DNA from: Ischnura elegans
Lineage: Eukaryota > Arthropoda > Insecta > Odonata > Coenagrionidae
NCBI RefSeq assembly: GCF_921293095.1
Contig: NW_025791658.1
Location: 4,712,001 to 4,776,000, forward strand
Reading direction: 5' to 3'
DNA: 64,000 nucleotides
Made by a program: the position numbers and the translations under genes. This document shows positions 1 to 11,399 of this stretch, piece after piece. Numbering within the stretch: the first letter of the stretch is position 1; every line of letters starts with the position of its first letter. Below the pieces are notes generated by a model. The model had not been told where the DNA came from. It made no database searches and saw only the letters and a list, made by a program, of their open reading frames with translations.

Positions 1-2
1 CC

Positions 3-554
3 ATGCTAACCTTCATCAAAGCAAATAAGGCAAATAACGTCATGATCATTGTGGATTTTACGATTAGTGACATTGGAGTTAGGTGGCCTAGGCTTTCGGA
101 CTTGGATGGCAGGAAAAAGACGCCCTCTAGGCCTAAGATTCGTTCACACTGTTCAAGCCGCACTGTGTATGTTGCGGCCAAGGTTCATAATGAGTACACT
201 GAAGACTACGTGGTAGGGTGCTTAACGGTTGGCCTCGCAAGGCTGGCCGTCTATCTAGCGTTCATGAATAAGAGCAAGCCTTACGTTAATGGGAGCACGG
301 AGATGATGAAATATGCGGCGATCGTGAAGGAGGCGGAGGACTTGCTGAAGAGAGTGGGACCGCTTAATATGGACTGGTACCTCAGAAACGCAATAGGTTG
401 GATGTCGAAAGAAGCCCAGGAGGTGGCCTTGATATCAGCTGTGCCCGGTATCATAGCTCATTACGGTCTTGAAGGTGGAGTGGAAATACTCAGCAAGCAA
501 CTGCCGTCGCTTCTGCAGTTTTATCAGGAGTATGTGGTGTCAAAGTTTAAGTGA
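3..554 (+). CDS. Unrecognised ORF, probably 3' part of a longer gene or element
   Basis: The frame is open from the window edge to a TGA at 552-554 (183 residues from the first ATG), so the true start may lie outside. GC content is clearly higher than in the DNA that follows, and the residue mix looks like real protein. The second half reads as helical and amphipathic (AEDLLKRV, KEAQEVALISAV, GGVEILSKQLPSLLQFY). I see no signal peptide, clear membrane span, zinc ligand set or catalytic motif, and I do not recognise the family. Directly downstream lies a MITE-rich region, so it could be a host exon, the end of a transposon ORF or an endogenised viral fragment. No function is assigned. Confidence 0.4.
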   Translation: MLTFIKANKANNVMIIVDFTISDIGVRWPRLSDLDGRKKTPSRPKIRSHCSSRTVYVAAKVHNEYTEDYVVGCLTVGLARLAVYLAFMNKSKPYVNGSTEMMKYAAIVKEAEDLLKRVGPLNMDWYLRNAIGWMSKEAQEVALISAVPGIIAHYGLEGGVEILSKQLPSLLQFYQEYVVSKFK

Positions 555-681
555 TAGTATCATAACGCCAAGATTAAACTTTTGGTGAGTTTCCAGGGTT
601 CTTGCTCAACCACGAAAACCTTAACACATTCAGTGCGGGCCCAACTTTCATTAAGGTCATCAAAGTCAGCCGTTAAAATAA

Positions 682-1267
682 CAGGGTTCCCACTCAACCG
701 TGAAAACCTTAAAACCGTGAATAAGCCGTGAATTTCGTCTACCATGAAAAAACCTGGAAATAGCCGTGAACTTCATGATAAAACCTTAAAAATCACTCGA
801 ACTTATAGGAAAAGAACCACAAATGACGGATCAAAAGAAAAAAAAGATGTTTAAATCATGTTTCACGGCCAAGCCACATAGAGACACATTTATCTCCACA
901 CGTATATTCGAAGTGCAATTATTATTGGTGCCTTGTGCCATGACGACACGTTGATCTTGAGCCTGTGATTGGAAGACCGGCAAAGAAAGTGTTCATTAAC
1001 CCTGGCGAAAAATCGGACACTTCTTTACTTCCCTACCTCACTGCTGCCCCCATTTTGCCACTCACAACCTTAAGCTTCGCCTAAATTTTGATATCGATAG
1101 GTGACGTCATGAGAAATAGCACTTTCATTGCTACGTTTGAATTCACGGTGTCATCAATATTTCTGCCTAAAATGGCTTATCAACAGACCGTGAATCTGAC
1201 GATATTCAGACCGTGAAAACCTGGAAAAAACCGTGAATTTTATAAATTACTTAGAGTGGGAACCCTG
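682..1267. mobile_element. hAT-like MITE with CAGGGTTCCCACTC termini
   Basis: The left end reads CAGGGTTCCCACTC and the right end is its reverse complement GAGTGGGAACCCTG. The interior carries many short CCGTGAAAACCT-type motifs near both ends. There is no coding capacity. The flanks share only an A/T-rich aaataa, so no clean 8-bp target duplication can be claimed. The CAGGG start suggests the hAT superfamily. A second degenerate start of the same type lies at about 592. Confidence 0.55.
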
Positions 1268-1510
1268 AAATAAGAAAGAAAATAGATGGACGTTTCCGCA
1301 CCATAACTTCCGTTCAAATACTGCTTTTTACAAACGGTGCACACGGGTCGAAAGAGGGAAGCTTGCTGAAAGCCATGAACATGATCGGAAGACTCGGAAG
1401 TGGATATTAGTATCGTACAGAGGCGGAGAAAGAGCTCCCGGCAGAGCACGCCAATTGATGTGCGCGGTATCTCGGCTTGGACGGGACCACTTCAGTTGAC
1501 GTGCTCTGCG

Positions 1511-2436
1511 CTGAATGCGTTAAAACTGTGAATTCCGTCTACCACGAAAAAAGCTGGAAATAGCCGTGAAATTCGTCGTGAAACCTTAAAAACCTCTCAA
1601 ACTTGATTGTAGGTCTACGATTGACTGATCAAAAGAAAAATCGATGTGTGGATAATATGTACTTCAAGGTCAGTCACGTGCAGACATTGTCCTCGTATTT
1701 ATCTGCACATGTATATTCTTAGCGAAATCATTAGTCCGTGTGCCATGACGACACAAAGACTTTAAGGCTGTGATTGGAAGATTGTTAACCAAAGTGATCA
1801 TCAGTGACCCCTGGTGAGAAATCAGACGCCTCTTCACTTCCCTGTCGCCCTGTTCTCTCCATTTTCCCACTAACTAACTGATAGCCGTGAAATTCGTCGT
1901 AAAACCTTTTAACCTCTCAAACTCGATTGTAGATCTATGATAAAAAGAAAAATCGATTTGTCGGTCATATATCAAGGTCAGTCAATAGCAGACACACTCC
2001 ACACATTTATCTGCCCATGTATATTGGAAGCGCAAATATTGGTCCGTGTGCCATGACGACACGTTGATCTTGAGCCTGTGATTGGAAGGCGGGTAACAGG
2101 TGGAGTTTTCATTAACCTTAGTGAAAAAGTCAGACACTCCTTCACTTCCCTGCCTCCGTACTCCATCCATTTTCCCTCTGAAAACCTTTAGCTGGACCTG
2201 AATTTTGCTATCGATGGGTGACTTCATAAGAGACACCACTTTCATTGTTGCGTTGGCACTCATGGCTTCTGTCGCATTTGTTAAATTTTTAGCTAACATG
2301 CGGCCGTTGTTTGTTTCGTCATCAATAATTCTGCCTAAAATGGCTTATCAACAGTCTGTAAATTTGACAACATTTAGACCGTGAAAACCTGGAAAAAACA
2401 GCAAATTTTATAATTTAGTTAGAGTGGGAAGCGTGA
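1511..2436. repeat. Two further degenerate copies of the 0.7-1.27 kb MITE family
   Basis: Blocks near 1640-1880 and 1960-2190 match the interior of the 682-1267 element (shared gtgccatgacgacac, gcctgtgattggaag). The block at 2378-2436 matches its right end, but the terminal bases are mutated (GAGTGGGAAGCGTG). ORFs in this stretch are artefacts of the repeat. Confidence 0.55.
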
Positions 2437-2779
2437 GTTTTCAACTCGACTCGAGATCAAAAAGTACTGCTCGCACGTTCCTATCAGTATTACGATTACG
2501 AATTATTGGGCCCTGTTCATTAGAATCTGAATTTTGTTTTCATCTGACTTAATGACATTCTCAGGAGACTTATCTTGTCTGTAATTTTGGGACTTATTGT
2601 ATATAACAGCTTGAATGTTACTGTAACATGTTTGTACTGATCAGTATCTTATGCTGACGTGAAAAAATATTGTGTGTGCCTGAATTTGAAACTATATTTT
2701 AGTCTTCGTACATCACTAAAATCATATATTCTTGTACTCTGTGCTATTTTGTATAATGCAGCGTGTATATAGGTATATA

Positions 2780-3392
2780 CAGTAGATTCCGTTTAATGGG
2801 TCCACCGGTTAGTTGGAGCAGCCGCTTAATTGGGGCAGATCTTGAAGAACAGAATCCAATAGAGGAATATCCCAGAGTATTCTCCGCTTAATTGAGACAG
2901 CATGCCGCTTTATTGGGCCATGAGTCGGTGACATAGACTATACTAGCGACAAAATTATTTTTTTTGTTTTCAGAATACTATTTTTTAAATATTTTCCTCC
3001 TTTGATTTACTCTTATTTTTCACAAATGTTCCTATTCTTGCAATATTTTGATAGTTGCTGTAGTTATACTATTCGTAAGAGGATAGGACTTTTCTTTAAT
3101 AGGTATTAGTAGAAGACATTCATTCAGCATCGCCTGAGGCTGTGAAAAATATTTTTAACTAAAGTGTTATAATTCTTAAAAATGACGAAGAGTTAACTAA
3201 ACTCACTGATTTATTAATCAAATTAATAGTTTAATAAACTTATTTTTCATTATAAACATTCTTTCGTCTTCTTTCCATCATTTCAACGTTTGTTTATGCC
3301 TATATACAGGATAGTTCGCCTAATTGGGGCAGCTGTTTAATTGGGGCAAAATGTACAAGTCCTGATATGTCCCAATTAACCGGAATGTACTG
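2780..3392. mobile_element. pogo/Tigger-like MITE (Tc1-mariner superfamily)
   Basis: The left end CAGTAGATTCCGTTTAATGG and right end CCGGAATGTACTG are imperfect inverted termini, each flanked by TA (2778-2779 and 3393-3394), as expected for Tc1/mariner insertion. Subterminal copies of a 'cgcttaattgggg' motif occur on both sides. The core (about 2940-3290) is AT-rich and non-coding. Confidence 0.6.
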
Positions 3393-3394
3393 TA

Positions 3395-4430
3395 TTTGAA
3401 AGAGTGATGTGTTAAATTACGTGTGTATTGGGTCATTCCATGTCAACTCAACCAGGGTCCCACGCTCACCATCTCAGATTTTGATAATTATTTCCCTGTT
3501 GTTAATTTCAACCTTAGTTAAGAAAAATCCAAAATATTAAAGACCCCTTGCTCGTATTTTCCAAGATATGAGTGTTTGAAGTCAATGAGGCACACAAATT
3601 CTGCGCACCAGTCAAATTATTCAAAACTACCATATTTGTGCCCCTGTGAAACCTAAATCAAATGAGCGAAGCTATTAAAAATTTTAGAGGCTACAAACAT
3701 GCTGCTATAGTTTTCAAAATTGTTATCAAAACGAGTTTCACTTGCAAAAGTTTTTTCTATAAATGTTCAAAAATTGCACTTTTGGCAAATTTCGACAAAA
3801 AAGTGACATTTTCAAACATATGTAAAAATCACATGTATCACATGAAAGCCATAAAAATCTCTGTAAATATGGTAGAGACCAACAACTTTAAAATAGAGTG
3901 AGGTTTTGAGCAAATTTGAATTTATTTGTTGATAAATCTTATGAAAATGATCATTCCGCTTATGTTTTTTGTTGAAAAATGCCACTTTTTCAACTTCTAA
4001 TAACAAAAAAGGGGCACCAATTAGGTGACTGAGTTTTTTAATATAACTTGCACTATTCTCCCTCTTTCAGGAAAATTAAACCTTAAGTTGCTCCCATGAT
4101 TGATAGTGCTTCTATGATTTATTATAGTGATGGTTGTAAAATGGCGGGCTGCAGCACTTACGTTTCAGGGCTTTCCCCAAAAGGTGAGTTGAATTTGAGT
4201 ATTGAGGTTCCTGTAAACCCTTATCATTTAAGGATTATCACTTACAGCCAGAGGCTCCTACGTGCATTTCTCACAAGGGGAGACCACGTACCTTGCTCCG
4301 CCTTTTTCAATGCCGTATTTTTTATAGCCTTCGGAATGGTGAAGACATCCCTGAACTAGTAGTGGTTCCGTTGAATGGGCCTTAGTTTGGCTGTAATTAA
4401 TTAATTTTCATATTAACAATGAAAACACTT
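3395..4430. other. Non-coding stretch, possible old DNA-element remnant
   Basis: It starts with GGGTCATTCCATGTCAACTC at 3429, which resembles a transposon terminus, but the only candidate partner near 4360-4382 is a poor match. Short ORFs here are not convincing. I see no RNA gene. Confidence 0.25.
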
Positions 4431-5075
4431 TGTTACTTCCACAAAATACACAGTTTCTATTTATTACCAGTTTCGGCTATTACACCATTTTCAAATACAA
4501 ACAATATATGGTAGGGGCAGGTATATATATAGTGGTTGTTGATTTGGGGGTGGGGGGAAAAAGTTTTGGAATCAAGCTGGGATTGGTAATTCGTGGAAAA
4601 GCATAGGGGGGGGGGGACACAGTTTGTCAGGTGGGTTGTTGGGGTGGGGGATTTGGGAGGGTGATGAGTAATAAGGGGGATGGGTTGGGAAAGGTTGTGT
4701 CGTCGACAAGGTTTTCATTTATAACTATTTCTCGTATTTCCAAGGCATCCATCCTCCTTCCTTTACAAGTAAAATGGAGTATTTCAGGGTCAAAACTACT
4801 TCCGTGCCCCATTTCCAGGAGATGCCGGGGAAAGGTGACGTGTCGTCCTTGTTTTTCCAACATGCCCTGTGTTCCTTTGCCCTGGTGTTGAAGTCTTGTC
4901 CCGTTTGGCCGATGTAGCATGAATCACAATCATTACATTTTAATTTAAAAATGCCAGATTTTAATGTTGGTTCAATAACATCTTTAGCATTATTTAACAA
5001 TCTACCCAAGGTGTTATTATTATAGAAAGCAACTTTGTATTTGTTTTTGTAATTTTCATACGGTACTTTTCACAA
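4430..5075 (-). pseudogene. Penelope-like element 3' fragment (GIY-YIG domain), frameshifted
   Basis: Read on the minus strand, 5009-4860 encodes a PLE GIY-YIG endonuclease core: GIFKLKCNDCDSCYIGQTG with the downstream R...KEH helix. The frame then shifts near 4860 and continues in another frame as HLLEMGHGSSFDP and GRRMDALE, the usual PLE C-terminal region. The RT domain is missing upstream. The G-rich plus strand at 4545-4690 corresponds to a C-rich C-terminal/3'-UTR tract that the PLE at 54-62 kb also has. This is a dead 5'-truncated copy of a PLE lineage different from the one at 54 kb. Confidence 0.75.
4461..4495 (-). ncRNA. Degenerate hammerhead-like motif in the PLE 3' region
   Basis: On the minus strand, a TTGAAAA/short stem/CCGAAAC/TGGTAATAAATA arrangement aligns with the better-preserved hammerhead motif at 62660-62702. 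The first conserved box is mutated from CTGANGA, so activity is unlikely. It supports both loci carrying the same type of PLE terminal region. Confidence 0.35.
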
Positions 5076-5109
5076 GCCACGTATAGCTCCATAAAATCGC
5101 CCCACTAAG

Positions 5110-5705
5110 CAGACAGGTCAGGTGGGGTAGTGGTATACCATGCTTTAGCGTTTAAGGCTACCACCCAGGGGACCAGGGTTCGGGGCTGCGTCATGGTAAT
5201 TTATTTTGTTGTCTTCATTGTGATCATACGGCGTCAACTTTTTCATTAATTTTAATTGCCACAAGCATTTACATGAGACTATTTTTTTCTCATCATAATG
5301 GCGTTTAGGTATTTAAGCAGTGTCATTTCCAACGCGGAGATACAGAGATGTTTGTACACATGTTGTTGATTGCCTCGAGCCTTTTATGGCATGTGCTCGC
5401 GCAAGAGTGGTTTTCATTTTTAATGTGGATGTTGATCATTATATGCAATGAAAAAATTAACATTTTGGCACACACCAACCCTTGCTAGTGCAGTCGTCGT
5501 ATCTCCGTCTTTGAAATGACACTGCATAAATACCTAAACGCCATTGTGATGATTAAAAAATAGTCTCATGTCTATGCTTGTCACAATTAAAATTAATGAA
5601 AAAGTTGACGCTGTATGATCATAATGAAGACAACAAGATATACAGCCATCATGAAGCCTCAAACCCTGGTCCCCTGGGTGGGCAGCCTTAAACGCTACTA
5701 CAGGT
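5110..5705. repeat. Fold-back: two inverted ~220-bp arms, possibly SINE-related
   Basis: Bases 5115-5345 are the reverse complement of about 5490-5705 at roughly 85-90% by eye, separated by about 145 bp. Shared stretches include gcgtttaaggct, accaggggaccagggtt (with inverse), gtcaactttttcattaat and aatggcgtttaggtattta. The outer part of each arm has a tRNA-like box (gggtagtggtat, gggttcggggc), so the arms may be two inverted SINE copies or a fold-back transposon. Confidence 0.6.
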
Positions 5706-5821
5706 ATAGAGATTATACAGATAGAGATATATACAGATTTGGACTGCTCGTCGCATCATATGCTCAGCAGTCCATACCACCTTGTCCGGTATAGTCCGCA
5801 AATTTCCACAGGGAAGAATGA

Positions 5822-5990
5822 CGCCTCGGTAGCTTAACTGGCTAAAGCACTCGGCTGGAAATCGAGGGATCTGGGTTCGAATCCTGGTCAATGCGAATGA
5901 TATTTTCTCTGTGGATTTTTCGCACAATTTGTGCATTGCGGGTGACTCCCGTAAAGTTATCACCGTGGCTAGTCCCGGTGTACTTAAAAT
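5822..5990 (+). mobile_element. tRNA-derived SINE (tRNA-Ser-like head)
   Basis: The head has an A box (TAGCTTAACTGG), an anticodon arm CTCGG/TCGAG with a seven-base loop whose middle reads GGA, and a perfect B box (GGTTCGAATCC). The putative acceptor arms (GCCTCGG and TCAATGC) pair at only five of seven positions. The sequence runs straight on into a non-tRNA body (ttttctctgtggatttttcg...gtgactcccgt), as in SINEs. A functional tRNA gene is less likely. Confidence 0.6.
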
Positions 5991-7560
5991 CGAAACTTAA
6001 CTTTGAGCAGCGGAGTTTCAATTAATTTAGTATTGATTCGTAGGAGAGTTTCGTCTCGGGTCGAAACCAAACTCCTTGGTGATTTTAATTTCGTGCAGAG
6101 ACGACAGTAAACCTAAGCCTCGTATTTTCATTTCTCTCCAAGGTCGAAACGAAACATTATCGTTTCGTTTCACATGCCAACCCTGGTTAAAACTCGATCA
6201 AAAAGTTTTGTTTGCTGGAACAATGTACATATGCATACAATGTTTCTGCTGCCATCCACTACAAAATGCTGGTAGCAAAGATGGCATTTAGCCCTTTCGA
6301 GACGGCGGAGTATTCGTCTTAGCATGACTGCTGTACTGAGCCTCTAGAGACTTCTTTCTCGTGGTACCGAGCATATTTGGAGGGCATTTGTTAAGAAGGG
6401 TCTCGCCGAACCTTTTTTGACCCCTCCCCGCTGGAACTCCACATTATCTCGGACTCCAAGAGTAGTTGTGGTCACTCCTTTCCGGCTTTACGACCATACC
6501 TGCGGCATTGGTTCGCGGTCAACTTATGTGTTGCTTACATGTATTTAGCATATGGATAATTGTTGCTTGCACGTAAAAAACAGGCTTTGAATTGACTTTC
6601 TCATTTCTTCCTGAGCATTGTCAAATTTTAATCGAAGTTATAAGGCCAATATTAACGCATTTAATGCAGCAACAATTTCCATGTTGATTTTTATACATAA
6701 CTCGAGATATAAGTTAATATTTATGGTAGAATTTCGTTTAAAAATTGTAAACGCTGCTCAAAAGACAATTAATTCAATTCTTAGTTTACTTTTCTTGAGA
6801 ACTGAACAAATATTTATTTCGAAACCTGACTGGATAAACAATTGTATGACCGCTGTCTCTTACCGCTGAGAGGGATTATAAAAGACGAGGGGTCCGGGTA
6901 CCTGCTCCCGGATTCCAAGGGTAACTCCTAAATCCCGCAGGGTTGGGTCCCGAGACAAAGACGACGTAAACCTGTGACCATCCTAAAAGGGGGAGAGCTA
7001 GAAAACGTATGTATACGGCTTTTGTTCTCCTGTCCAGGAAAATCTCACACGTAAATATACGGCCGTCGTCTCCCGGGTCAGGAAACGTACACACGTATAT
7101 ATACGTGTATAGTAGGGAAAAGGTTAGTTAACAGAAAACTTTTTGTGTTTCGCGCTTTGCGAAGACAGAATCTATAGTTAATGTGTAACTTGCGTTCCAT
7201 AACAAGTTGGGTTGGGATCCTCCAGGTGATACCAACACCCGTACCTCCAATACCAGCTGACCCTTACAAGTTAAGACTAAGGCTTGGGGTCCGGTGGACC
7301 TGCCTCTCAGCTGTTGACGTTGCGTGATATTGAGACGGATGCACCTCTGTTTACCCTCCGTAAAGTAAAACTATGAGCTTAACTTCCTTAGGGTTGAGTT
7401 ATTCCGTTGGTTACACTACAGATTTCTTATTATAATAGCTATTTATTGAAGGTAATCGTGAGAAAAAGGCAGGGGATACGAAAGATTATGCACGGAAATA
7501 TTTCTAAGTGATCGACGACCCAGAAGGAAATATGTAGTTAACGTAATTAATTCCTTTGGA
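5991..7560. other. Intergenic stretch without recognisable gene
   Basis: It holds a moderately GC-rich patch at 6890-7110 with tandem-like 'acgtatatatacgtgtat' palindromic motifs, otherwise AT-rich unique sequence. None of the short ORFs has family features. Confidence 0.3.
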
Positions 7561-7768
7561 CAGGGGCCAGGAGTTTCGTTCGGGGGGGGGGGGGGGTACA
7601 AAATCAGGGGAAAAATTAAAAAAACATTGGGGTACTAATGTATTGGGTTTTTAATTTATTTAAACACCGTTGATAATCGAAAAAACTTCATTTATGAAAG
7701 AAATATTTTGCAAATTCATGAATTTTCAATATTTTCCTTTCTTTTATGAAAGCTTGGCTACGCCACTG
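7561..7768. mobile_element. hAT-like MITE with 7/8-bp target duplication
   Basis: It starts CAGGGGCCAGGAG and ends TTGGCTACGCCACTG, matching the CAGNGGCG(TAG)CCAGG type of hAT termini with a small internal deletion on the left. It is flanked by cctttgga (7553-7560) and actttgga (7769-7776). A 16-base G run sits near the left end. No coding. Confidence 0.6.
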
Positions 7769-7776
7769 ACTTTGGA

Positions 7777-8774
7777 TGCCTCTGTAGAAGAGCGCCCTAA
7801 AATATTCAATGACTTAGACATATAGAGTGGCTTTAAAATTAACTACCAAATTTCACCTTCCTGAATGCACTTCAGGTAGAAACCTAAAAAAAGTAACTTA
7901 ATAAGTCTCGTGCTATCTTCTACCAAATTTTGCCTAATTATTTCAGGAGAGAAAATAATTTTTTCGAATTTCAACAACATTTGTTTAAAATAAAAATCAT
8001 ACAAACATTTCCAGGTAAACATTCAGTCTTTAATAAGTCAAATTGCACAACATTTATCAAGCAACTTCACAATGTCACAAGACATGGGCGTCGAAGCGTA
8101 AATATTGCTCCAGAAAGTGGAATAAATAAAAGCTGCCACAGGTACTTCATGTCAATGTCAGCCGCTAACAACCTCCATAAATCGTGCAATTTGAAGTTCA
8201 CTGATGAACTGTCGCCGGTAATAGCTTTCAGTTTCACAGACACCATATTATCTGATAAAAAACATTAATAGTACAATTGTAAGGGCTAACAAGCAAACTT
8301 AATGAGATATAACGACATTTTAAAAAACAAACCCATAAGGAAGATGAAATAAAATATTATCAGTCTAATATTTTTAATGTCAAAATCAGTATTATGAAAT
8401 TAAAATAATTTCCAAATTGGTTAAATGCCCAAGTAAATAACATCCAATTACGCAAGACTGATTAAAAGGAAATCAAATGTTACAAACGAGAGGACATTAT
8501 TGAATAATTTCAATAATGGTAGCCACAACAGGTTTTCAATCACCATGAACCTGTAAAAAATTGAAAGGAGAATTCAAGTAGGGAAATCTATAAACAGGTT
8601 GACTTAGATTATGATCATTTTACTGCATTAGGTCACTAATATTGTACTTAATTGCAACATTTTCTTCAAGAAAAACACAGCGATTAAAATTTGAATGTTC
8701 GTTTGAAATTTCGTGGAAGTAAAAATGTGAGAATAATTTTACAAGCTATAAAATTTTCATTCTTGTACAGTAGT
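7777..8774. other. AT-rich stretch with no supported feature
   Basis: No family match and no repeated structure noticed. The 112-residue ORF at 7930-8268 is low-complexity coding with no motif, and I do not support it as a gene. Confidence 0.3.
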
Positions 8775-9818
8775 ATGATAATAATAATAGATTTATTGGT
8801 CGTTAAGTAAATGGTTTACAATTGACCTCGTCAGTTCACTGTGCATACATATAATTACAATTTGCAACTTAAATAAAGAACAGGATTATTCAGAAAACCA
8901 TATCTGCTGCATGAGTGAAAAACTCATACAGCCATTTAGATGCTAGCCAGGAGTGTACAACAGATTTGAATTTTGTACTGCTGCTTCCTCTTGCAGACTC
9001 AGGTAAATGATTGAATAGCTTGATGCCCATGTTTGAAAAGGAATTTTGTGTTATATTTAGTCTCATTTGACCTGCAAATAGGTGATTATTTCTTCTAGTG
9101 TCATGATCGTGTATGTCGGATCTTATTGTAAATGACTGGAGATTGTCTTTCGTATGTACAAGTCCTATCTATATACATATAATTACAATTTGCAACTTAA
9201 ATAAAGAACAGGATTATTCAGAAAACCATATCTGCTGCATGAGTGAAAAACTCATACAGCCATTTAGATGCTAGCCAGGAGTGTACAACAGATTTGAATT
9301 TTGTACTGCTGCTTCCTCTTGCAGACTCAGGTAAATGATTGAATAGCTTGATGCCCATGTTTGAAAAGGAATTTTGTGTTATATTTAGTCTCATTTGACC
9401 TCCAAATAGGTGATTATTTCTTCTAGTGTCATGATCGTGTATGTCGGATCTTATTGTAAATGACTGGAGATTGTCTTTCGTATGTACAAGTCCTATCTAT
9501 ATACATATAATTACAATTTGCAACTTAAATAAAGAACAGGATTATTCAGAAAACCATATCTGCTGCATGAGTGAAAAACTCATACAGCCATTTAGATGCT
9601 AGCCAGGAGTGTACAACAGATTTGAATTTTGTACTGCTGCTTCCTCTTGCAGACTCAGGTAAATGATTGAATAGCTTGATGCCCATGTTTGAAAAGGAAT
9701 TTTGTGTTATATTTAGTCTCATTTGACCTTCAAATAGGTGATTATTTCTTCTAGTGTCATGATCGTGTATGTCGGATCTTATTGTAAATGACTGGAGATT
9801 GTCTTTCGTATGTACAAG
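8775..9818 (-). pseudogene. Non-LTR (CR1/L2/Jockey-like) retrotransposon 3' end, triplicated
   Basis: On the minus strand each unit encodes the C-terminal tail of a non-LTR RT ORF: DIHDHDTRRNNHLF, then NSFSNMGIKLFNHLPES and KFKSVVHSWLASKWLYE, then a stop. This is the classic CR1/Jockey-type tail. To the left lies the 3' UTR ending in an ATT-rich microsatellite (8780-8800), the usual 3' end of such elements. The segment occurs three times head to tail with an exact period of 328 bp: 8845-9172, 9173-9500 and 9501-9818. The only difference I noticed is one site (G9074, C9402, T9730). The RT catalytic domain is absent. Confidence 0.8.
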
Positions 9819-11190
9819 TCTATATTATATACAACCCGATGTGTGACAGATAGCTCACTTATCACTCATTCACGTATACAAATTCCCGACCACTTCCGGA
9901 CGTGCTGGGAAGACGAAATTTTTACGGGTCGTGGAGAAAAAATATTCATCGGGGGGAAAAGTCCGAAAACTCGAAAAAGTCGATCGGTTTTCGAGATATA
10001 TCGATCCGAATTAACATTGGAGCCTTATGGGACTAAAACATATTCCATTATTTGCCTACTTAAAAATGTCACGGGAACATGAAATTTCACTGACGGAAAC
10101 TAGGTTTTTTGGCCGATTTTTTGATGCGAAACATTTTGCCATATTTTGATTGAAAGTATTTTTTATAATTTTTTTAAATTTCCAATGCTTTTCTTATGGG
10201 CCTATCTTTGGATTTTTTTAAAACCAACTTATAATCGTTGTAGGAATAAGTCCCTAACGTATGAGACACTAGATGTTTTGGTTGATTTTTTGGTGTGGTC
10301 GCCTTTGCAATTTTTTGTTTAAAAGTATTTTTTTTAACAATTTAAAATTTCCAATGCTTTTCTTATGGGCTCACTTTGGGAATTTTTTTGACCAATTTGC
10401 AATAATCGTAGGACCAATTCAATTTAATGCAAGATACTAGATTTTTTTCTCAATCTTTTGCCTATCTTCATATATCCATAAGACGAACGAATTTCGAGTA
10501 ATTAACGATTATGTATTTCCATTGAATTGGCGACTCCTACAACGTTTGGTAACTTACAACACATCCGCCGTGAAGTTTGCATTCCCTCAACACACGATTT
10601 TAAATTTTTCGGAATTTTTTTCTGCCACTTTCCGACGACGTACGGCCACCAAATTCAGGTGATTGACGTCTTTCTCGTGCCTCTACGTGCCGCAACCAGG
10701 AGAACGCAGAATATTTAATTTTAACGGGTGACACCGTCGAAGAAATATGCTTACACTACAGTTACAGAGCCGAAATTTTTATCCAAGGTAAACGATGCCG
10801 CGTTATACAGAACAAGCACTTAAGGTCCCCCGAAAACCCCCTCTGATCCCCCCAAAAAAATAAAAATTACTTAATAAGTGGTATATTTCGTGTACCATCC
10901 ATCCCAGTTGTATCGTTTTTATTGATTCCGAATGGGAATTGTGGCGGCTATATTTACCCGTCATGTTCAATTATCCTGCCCCAATTACACACCCGCAATA
11001 AAATTTCAAATTTTTAAATGTACATTTCTTAACAAAATAGTAGAGTAATAAAAGGGGTTCCAGGACATGGACACCTAAAGGCGATTTTTTTAAAACCACT
11101 TCCCCATAAGGTACGGCTACGAAATTCACAGGAGTTACGCCTTATGAAAGCGCCTATGCACCGCTATGTGAAGAATTCAGAATTGGTAAT
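9819..11190 (+). mobile_element. Helitron 5' region (non-autonomous relative of the 35-47 kb array)
   Basis: It begins TCTATATTATATACAACCCG and continues with a segment (tatacaaattcccgaccacttcc...gtgctggga) shared with the Helitron 5' ends at 35779 and 39116. Two ~170-bp internal repeats occur at 10098-10268 and 10269-10436. Degenerate copies of the 'tacggnnaccaaattca' body repeat sit at about 10640 and 11110. No hairpin-rich 3' terminus was found, so the right boundary is uncertain. Confidence 0.6.
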
Positions 11191-11399
11191 CTATACGTTA
11201 ATAATAGGGGAAAATTCATTGCTCCTCTTAAGCTAGAGCGCTGGAATTTTTATTGTGGGTAGGCAAACAAAATGTTTGCAGAAAACTCCCTACAAATTTC
11301 ACGCAGCTTCCTGTAACACCAGGGAAAAAATTCTTTTTTTCTGTAAATAGCATGCTTTTCCGTCGTTTTCCCATAATTGAGCAGTAATTCCGTTCTCCT

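Noticed and set aside
5822-5895. Functional tRNA-Ser(GGA) gene
   Set aside because: Acceptor stem has mismatches and the sequence continues into a SINE body.
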